In this document: positions 60,001-64,000 of the stretch, piece after piece | Layout: each line of letters begins with the position of its first letter | Position numbering within the stretch: position 1 is the first letter of the stretch | NCBI GenBank assembly: GCA_041446545.1 | Contig: JBGOEJ010000001.1 | Location: 372,001-436,000 of the forward strand | DNA: 64,000 nucleotides | Reading direction: 5' to 3' | Source: Fervidibacter canadensis | Lineage (GTDB): Bacteria; Armatimonadota; Fervidibacteria; Fervidibacterales; Fervidibacteraceae | The notes under the pieces: generated by a model | Databases searched by the model: none | Seen by the model: only the letters and a program-made list of their open reading frames with translations | What the model was told of the DNA's origin: nothing | Translations under genes and position numbers: made by a program

Positions 60001-60249
60001 TTGCCCAAAGTTACGGTGTTGGTGCGGTTGAAGGCAACTTTGGACGATGCGCAAGGACGGGTCGTGGCGCGGGCGCTGCGGGATTTGGGCTTTGTCAGTG
60101 TCCAGCAAGTGCGCATCGGCAAGTTGGTGGAAATTTGGCTGGATGACGCTGTGCCCCCCGAAGAAGCCCGACGGCAAGCCGAAGAAATGTGCCGCCGCTT
60201 GCTGGCAAACCCCGTCATAGAAGAGTTTGAAGTGCGCCTTGATGAGTAA
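60001..60249 (+). CDS. purS: phosphoribosylformylglycinamidine synthase subunit PurS
   Basis: 82 aa. KVTVLVRLKATLDDAQGRVVARAL, GFVSVQQVRIGKLVEIWLDD and NPVIEEFEVRLDE match PurS throughout. The start is TTG (60001), with GGAGG 8 nt upstream; the ATG in between is out of frame. PurS joins PurQ and PurL to make FGAM in purine synthesis. purQ and purL are not adjacent: a repeat element and a cytochrome gene follow. Confidence 0.93.
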   Translation: MPKVTVLVRLKATLDDAQGRVVARALRDLGFVSVQQVRIGKLVEIWLDDAVPPEEARRQAEEMCRRLLANPVIEEFEVRLDE

Positions 60250-60254
60250 CGGCA

Positions 60255-60321
60255 GCGGATGGAAGATAGCGACTGGCAGAAAGGCAACGAAGGGCGAATT
60301 GTTGGAGTGGCTATCAGCCAC
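60255..60321 (+). repeat. composite repeat: heptamers, GGCAACGA box, hairpin
   Basis: GCGGATG, GAAGATA, GCGACTG (60255-60275), then GCAGAAAGGCAACGA and, after a short gap, TTGTTGGAGTGGCTATCAGC forming the GTGGCTATCAGCCAC hairpin at 60307-60321. Same order as at 46945-47002. It separates purS from the cytochrome gene. Confidence 0.8.
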
Positions 60322-60370
60322 GAGGGGAGAACGAGAGCGGCAGAAAAACTTGCCAAAGGAGGGAATGACG

Positions 60371-60757
60371 ATGCGCTGGCTAACAGCGTGCCTGCTTTTC
60401 TGCCTCTTCTTTCTCGGTTGTAAGCGACAGACGCAAACCGAGGCAAACCCGACGACAAATCCGACGCCTCGGAGAAACCTGAAGACAGAGCGGGCACCGA
60501 CGCAGACGACGAACCTCGCCGAACGAGGCAAGCGGGTTTACGATGAGACAGGTTGCGCCACCTGCCACGCCATCGGCGGCATTGGCGGGACGATTGGACC
60601 GAAACTGGATGGCGTCGGCAGAAAGTATGACGAGGCGAAATTGCGAACCATCTTGCTCAAGCCGACGACCCTCAACCCCAACACCGTGATGCCCGCCTTT
60701 GAAGGCAGCGAGGAAGATTTGGAAGCACTGGTGGCATATCTCAAGTCGCTGAGGTAG
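60371..60757 (+). CDS. c-type cytochrome lipoprotein
   Basis: 128 aa from ATG 60371 (AAAGGAGGG 8 nt upstream; another ATG two codons earlier is too close). Lipoprotein signal with lipobox LFFLGC. One CATCH heme site (CXXCH), with distal methionine in NTVMPAFEGSEEDLEALVAYL. It fits small electron carriers. A Thr/Pro/Glu-rich linker follows the lipid anchor. Its last 17 nt overlap the end of the convergent CDP-alcohol gene. Confidence 0.93.
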   Translation: MRWLTACLLFCLFFLGCKRQTQTEANPTTNPTPRRNLKTERAPTQTTNLAERGKRVYDETGCATCHAIGGIGGTIGPKLDGVGRKYDEAKLRTILLKPTTLNPNTVMPAFEGSEEDLEALVAYLKSLR

Positions 60758-61316
60758 GTTGGCGGAGCGACCGCCACCGCCGCCAAATCGTCCCTAAAGG
60801 CTTCAATGTCCCGCCAGGAAAAGTGTCCACAAACTCCAAGACAACTTCCTCAAACCGTCGCCATTGCCAGACCAACATCGCCACCGCCCAAAAGACCGCC
60901 CAATGAAAGGCGTCGGGAGACCAACGACTGGCTAAAACGAAAGGAGCAAAAACCGCAGGACAGGCAATCGCCATCGCCGTCGCTTTGCTGGGATAGCGCA
61001 AGAGGACAAGGCTTCCCAGAGCAAAGTAACCGACAGTTAGCCCCAAAGGCAACAATCCTGCCATCGTCAACCCGACGATACTCCCTGCCACCATCGCCAT
61101 GTCCAGCGGAAAATCCCAACGGCTCAATCGGGTAGGGCAAGAAGACCGACGAGCGAGAGCACCATCCAAAATATCCGCTGTCCATCCCACCAAAAGCCCC
61201 AATGCGATGCGATGGACGGCTTGGGCTGGCTCGCGGGCTTCCATCCCGATGATGACCAAAAGGAAGGCTAAGCCCAGTCGCCCGAGAGTGCAAAAATCCG
61301 CCAGCCATGCCCCCAT
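60741..61316 (-). CDS. CDP-alcohol phosphotransferase-like membrane protein
   Basis: 191 aa from ATG 61316 (GGGAGGG before it). About five helices. The motif D-x2-D-G-x2-A-R is intact (ADILDGALARR), but the rest of the consensus is altered: the next Gly is replaced and the last D-x3-D pair is one residue early (WDFPLD). The enzyme family moves a phospho-alcohol head group from CDP. Whether the altered spacing is active is open. 26 nt downstream of the Gfo/Idh gene. Confidence 0.7.
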   Translation of the reverse strand: MGAWLADFCTLGRLGLAFLLVIIGMEAREPAQAVHRIALGLLVGWTADILDGALARRSSCPTRLSRWDFPLDMAMVAGSIVGLTMAGLLPLGLTVGYFALGSLVLLRYPSKATAMAIACPAVFAPFVLASRWSPDAFHWAVFWAVAMLVWQWRRFEEVVLEFVDTFPGGTLKPLGTIWRRWRSLRQPTSAT

Positions 61317-61342
61317 CGTTCCATCCCTCCCAAAGACCATTG

Positions 61343-62329
61343 TCACAAAGGCAATGCGACCGATTGCCCCGTTTGAGCCGCTCGGTAGATGGCGGTCAAA
61401 AGTTCCAACGACTTGCGCCCCTCCCGACCGTCGCAAACGAGGGACGCACCGCCTCGTAACGCTGCGACCATGTTTTCCGCCGAATTAGCGAAGGGCGGAC
61501 TCACTTCAGGGGGCGCGACCGACTCATCGCGGAAAAACCAACGCACTTGCCCGTTGACATCCAAGATAGCGCCGCCTTTGTCACCGTGCACTTCCACGAC
61601 GGCGTAAAAATCGCGGGGGCAAGTTGTCGTCCCTAACACCGTCCCCATCGCCCCATTGCGAAAGCGCAAAATTGCCATGCCCAAATCCTCCGTCTCAATG
61701 TCGTGGCCAAAGACGCCGATGCGGGCGGCTTCCACGCTCGCCACTTCGCCACCGAGCCAGATGAGTTGGTCAATCAGGTGGATGGTTTGATTTGCCAATG
61801 AGCCGCCACCATCGTAACGCCAAGTCCCCCGCCAACCGCTCTGGCTGTAATACTCCTGCGACCGAAACCACTTGAGCCGCCCCTCCAGCAGGATGAGTTT
61901 GCCAAATAGCCCATCGGCGATGGCTTGACGGATTTGCCATGCGCCTTTCAAAAAGCGCATGTCAAAGTCCACCGCCAATAAGCGACCGTTTCGCTCGGCG
62001 GCAGCGATCATCGCATCTGCCCGCTCTAAAGTCACTTCCATCGGCTTGGTGACGATAACATGCTTGCCCGCTTCCGATGCAAGGATAGCAACATCGGCAT
62101 GCGTGCCCGAAGGCGTCATCACCCAGACGACATGGACATCAGAGCGGGCAAGAAAAGTCCGAAAATCCGTGTGCCACTCACAACCCAAATCTTCGGCAAC
62201 CTTCTGGGCTAACTCTGCCCGCAAATCGGCGACACCGACTAAGCGAGCGCCCATCGTTTGGGTCACCATGCGGGCTCGTTGTCGCCCCATGCCTAACCCG
62301 ACGACGACAAACCCCACGCCATCGCTCAT
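61343..62329 (-). CDS. Gfo/Idh/MocA family oxidoreductase
   Basis: 328 aa, cytoplasmic (no signal). Rossmann FVVVGLGMGRQRARMV, EKP variant as VTKPMEV (catalytic Lys), then GSLANQTIHLIDQLIWLGGE and the C-terminal beta sheet. Substrate likely a cyclic polyol or sugar. The Tat-exported homologue at 14618 is a separate subgroup. GAGGCGAAGGGTC precedes the ATG. Confidence 0.92.
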   Translation of the reverse strand: MSDGVGFVVVGLGMGRQRARMVTQTMGARLVGVADLRAELAQKVAEDLGCEWHTDFRTFLARSDVHVVWVMTPSGTHADVAILASEAGKHVIVTKPMEVTLERADAMIAAAERNGRLLAVDFDMRFLKGAWQIRQAIADGLFGKLILLEGRLKWFRSQEYYSQSGWRGTWRYDGGGSLANQTIHLIDQLIWLGGEVASVEAARIGVFGHDIETEDLGMAILRFRNGAMGTVLGTTTCPRDFYAVVEVHGDKGGAILDVNGQVRWFFRDESVAPPEVSPPFANSAENMVAALRGGASLVCDGREGRKSLELLTAIYRAAQTGQSVALPL

Positions 62330-62610
62330 GACCCTTCGCCTCCTGCCGCAACAAGATGAACAAAATGCTGACCGACATCCTATTGAAGCGGCTACCGACC
62401 GCCGTGCCGATACAAAGGCGGCGAAATTCCGACAAGCCGTTCAGGATGAGGCTTCCCATTTGGTCGTGGCTGATAGCCATTCCAACAGGGATGAGCAACC
62501 CGCAACCTTCCGTTGGAGCGGCTATCAGCCGCAAAAATGACAATGGCAATGTCCGCCGCGACGAACAGCGGTTATTCAAGGTATGACTTTCCAGACACAC
62601 TTAAGCCCCC
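62330..62610. repeat. gene-free spacer with hairpin repeats and a segment shared with 2343-2374
   Basis: Holds an inverted GTGGCTGATAGCCAT hairpin (62466-62480), a GCGGCTATCAGCCGC hairpin (62518-62532) and 62563-62594, which is the reverse complement (few mismatches) of 2343-2374 (TTGGAAAATCACGCCTTGAA type). The arrangement mirrors the spacer at 2343-2496. No gene is credible here. Confidence 0.7.
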
Positions 62611-62639
62611 TTGACAGCCGACCTCAAGTTTGCCATAAT
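62611..62639 (+). promoter_or_regulatory. sigma-70 type promoter for the LacI-family gene
   Basis: TTGACA at 62611-62616, a 17-nt spacer, and CATAAT at 62634-62639 (one base from TATAAT). Transcription would start near 62646, about 33 nt before the TTG start. This is the clearest vegetative promoter in the window. Confidence 0.75.
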
Positions 62640-62678
62640 TAGTGGCGTCCGTTCATATGACCTTAAGGGGTGAGGGCT

Positions 62679-63698
62679 TTGAGCAAGCAACGGGTGACGA
62701 TCCGAGACATTGCCCAACGGTTGGGCGTTTCGCCTGCGACAGTCTCCACGGCGCTGACGGGGCGGCGCAATGGCGTCTTCGTCAGCGAAGAGACCCGACG
62801 GAGAGTTTGGGAAGTGGCGAAGGAATTGGGCTACCCGTTGGAGCGGTTGAAAGCGCGCGGTCCCCAATTGCAACGGGTCGCTCTCTTCTGCCCCCCTCGC
62901 CCTGACTCCTTGCTCATCAGCGGCACCGTGCTGGAACTTTCCCGCCTCCTTAGCCAACAAGGTTTCCGTGTCCTTGTTCACATGAGCCACGACCGAAAAC
63001 AAGCCTGCAGCGTCGCCCAGCAACTCTACCGTCGCCAAGAAGTGGACGGGGTCATTTTTGTCGGTTCCCGCAACCATCCCGATGAGTTAGCCATCGGAGA
63101 AGTCCCCTGTGTTGTCGTGGGCGAGGTGCCAGAGGGCGTATCGGTGTGGCGGGTTGGCGTGGACAACGAAGGGGGTGGACGATTGGTCGGTGAGCACCTT
63201 TGGGCGCTGGGGCATCGTCGGGTGGGCATGGTCTTCTCCGAGGTTAACCCTTTGCCCAGCACGAAGCGCCTGCGGGGATTGCAGCAAGTGTGGCAGGAGC
63301 GGGGCGAAAAGTTCCCCGACGAATGGGTGCTTCGGCTGAGCAGCGATTCGGAAAGTGAGTTGATGGAGAAGTTGCCGTCGTTCATCCAGCCCAAGCGAGG
63401 GCGGTTGGCGTTTACGGCACTCTTTTGCTATAACGACCGCTTGGCAGGGATGGCAATCAAGTGCCTAAGGCGAATGGGGCTGCGGGTGCCCGAAGATGTC
63501 TCCGTCGTCGGCTTTGACGATGCCCCTTACGCCGAACTGTTAGACCCGCCCCTAACGACTGTCCAACAACCCTTTGACCAACTGGGGGCATTGGCGGCGC
63601 AGTTGCTGGAGGAGCGTCTCTCTGCTCCGCCTGAGCCGCCCAAGGTGTTGGTGCTGCCTTGTCGGTTGGTCATTCGGGCGTCTACAACTTCCCTTTAG
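62679..63698 (+). CDS. LacI-family transcriptional regulator
   Basis: 339 aa. Helix-turn-helix VTIRDIAQRLGVSPATVSTAL, hinge helix RRRVWEVAKELGYPLERLKA, then a periplasmic-binding-like sensor (VDGVIFVGSRN, LGHRRVGMVFSE, FTALFCYNDRLAGMAI, VGFDDAPYAELLDPPLTTVQQP). A sugar repressor. The best start is TTG 62679, behind AAGGGGTGA; a GTG three codons earlier is possible. The target is probably the following prepilin or a transport operon beyond the edge. Confidence 0.93.
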   Translation: MSKQRVTIRDIAQRLGVSPATVSTALTGRRNGVFVSEETRRRVWEVAKELGYPLERLKARGPQLQRVALFCPPRPDSLLISGTVLELSRLLSQQGFRVLVHMSHDRKQACSVAQQLYRRQEVDGVIFVGSRNHPDELAIGEVPCVVVGEVPEGVSVWRVGVDNEGGGRLVGEHLWALGHRRVGMVFSEVNPLPSTKRLRGLQQVWQERGEKFPDEWVLRLSSDSESELMEKLPSFIQPKRGRLAFTALFCYNDRLAGMAIKCLRRMGLRVPEDVSVVGFDDAPYAELLDPPLTTVQQPFDQLGALAAQLLEERLSAPPEPPKVLVLPCRLVIRASTTSL

Positions 63699-63705
63699 CA
63701 AAAAA

Positions 63706-63722
63706 GTGGGCATCCTGCCCAC
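63706..63722. terminator. hairpin flanked by A-runs between the LacI and prepilin genes
   Basis: Stem GTGGGCA/TGCCCAC with 3-nt loop. Six A's lie on the 5' side and GAAAAAACC on the 3' side. Read on the minus strand it is a hairpin followed by TTTTTT, an intrinsic terminator facing leftwards. On the plus strand it sits in the leader just before the AAAGGAGGG of the prepilin gene. Confidence 0.5.
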
Positions 63723-63747
63723 GAAAAAACCAAAGGAGGGATGTGCC

Positions 63748-64000
63748 ATGACAGGCGTCGCCGTTCGGTTGCGTTCTGAGCAGTTCGCAAAGCAACCTTT
63801 CGGGCGAGTTGGCTTCACCCTCATTGAGTTGCTGGTGGTGATCGCGATCATTGCGATCCTCGCCGCCATCTTGTTTCCCGTCTTCAGTCAGGCTCGGGAG
63901 AAAGCGCGGCAAGCGTCTTGTCTTTCCAACACGCGGCAGTTGGGCACTTCGTGGGCGATGTATACGCAGGATTACGACGACTACACCCCAGGGGCGAAGT
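63748..64000 (+). CDS. DUF1559-type prepilin-like protein, 5' part only
   Basis: 84 codons visible, cut by the window end. Longer leader (17 residues, basic/polar), then GRVGFTLIELLVVIAIIAIL: prepilin cleavage before F, Glu at +5. Next LFPVFSQAREKARQASCLSN, the standard box of the DUF1559 group, and a YTQDYDDYTPG segment. AAAGGAGGG precedes the ATG. It follows a LacI regulator, which often precedes such a gene and a sugar ABC transporter in related genomes. Confidence 0.9.
   Translation, partial: MTGVAVRLRSEQFAKQPFGRVGFTLIELLVVIAIIAILAAILFPVFSQAREKARQASCLSNTRQLGTSWAMYTQDYDDYTPGAK

Noticed and set aside
59908..60531. Long N-terminal extension of the histidine phosphatase
   Set aside because: It runs antisense across purS and its ribosome site, has no family similarity, and the phosphatase fold starts at MAWIYLVRHGE.
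62178..62600. 140-aa minus-strand gene upstream of the oxidoreductase
   Set aside because: It is a read-through of the repeat spacer and the oxidoreductase in another frame. The matching peptide at 2286 (CLENHALNN) reflects the shared DNA repeat, not a conserved protein.

Overview
The window is about 58% GC and densely packed with bacterial genes. The best guess at the organism is a thermophilic Armatimonadota-type bacterium (Fervidibacter/HRBIN-like) or a relative; this is inference. It rests on DUF1559-type prepilin proteins (20965, 63748), a Tat-exported Gfo/Idh/MocA oxidoreductase beside a DUF1080 protein, a DUF6785-type membrane protein, PPC-repeat and fasciclin proteins, and many GTG or TTG starts behind strong GGAGG sites. 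No rRNA, tRNA or CRISPR array was recognised by eye.

Layout. 1-3900 (minus): FAD oxidoreductase start, SRPBCC protein, a 55-aa DUF2892-like protein, two fasciclin proteins, a 34-aa membrane peptide and photolyase. 3904-9389: a membrane protein, then on the minus strand pdxH, an EAL phosphodiesterase and a glycosyltransferase/Trm112 cluster. 9421-13203 (minus): an amber-interrupted gene, an exported ABM protein, an SQR-like flavoprotein and a nucleotidyltransferase. 13295-16558 (plus): sugar epimerase-like cupin, ALG5-like transferase, Tat oxidoreductase, DUF1080 protein. 16578-20076 (minus): nrdR, a beta-propeller glycosidase-like protein and a large permease-like protein. 20100-25782 is accessory: a decayed TnpB element between inverted repeats, a prepilin, a methyltransferase, a repeat-rich intergenic region and a frameshifted Ig-like/peptidase gene.

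25786-32650 (minus) is the most unusual block. A ~1,474-aa fusion of fatty-acyl reductase, acyl-adenylating enzyme, ACP and PlsC acyltransferase lies downstream of a module holding an HhH-GPD/Fe-S glycosylase-like protein, a beta-class DNA methyltransferase, a methyltransferase fragment and a small acidic protein. 32675-40089: sugar isomerase, PPC protein, valS, nuoI and nuoB. 40325-45697: radC-mreB-mreC, uppP (opposite strand) and recN. 45799-50730: PMI-like cupin, AraC regulator, PhyH dioxygenase, XTP pyrophosphatase, histidine kinase. 50786-54742: mutS interrupted in its Walker A motif by a 436-aa LAGLIDADG intein. 54778-62329: a HisG-like protein lacking its catalytic domain, CPBP protease, hldE-type kinase, parvulin with a zinc ribbon, histidine phosphatase, purS, cytochrome c, CDP-alcohol transferase-like protein and an oxidoreductase. 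62611-64000: a LacI regulator with its promoter and the start of a prepilin gene.

Two repeat systems run through the window. One is a 7-bp repeat (about GGGACGA, and the reverse TCGTCCC) placed inside conserved genes (the fusion, valS, probably the rdgB start) and between mreB and mreC. Because 7 is coprime to 3, it encodes the same stop-free heptapeptide in every frame. The other is intergenic: tandem GCGANTR heptamers, a GTAAAACGGCA-like box and a GTGGCTATCAGCCAC hairpin. Both look like mobile or slippage-driven sequences tolerated in loops and spacers.
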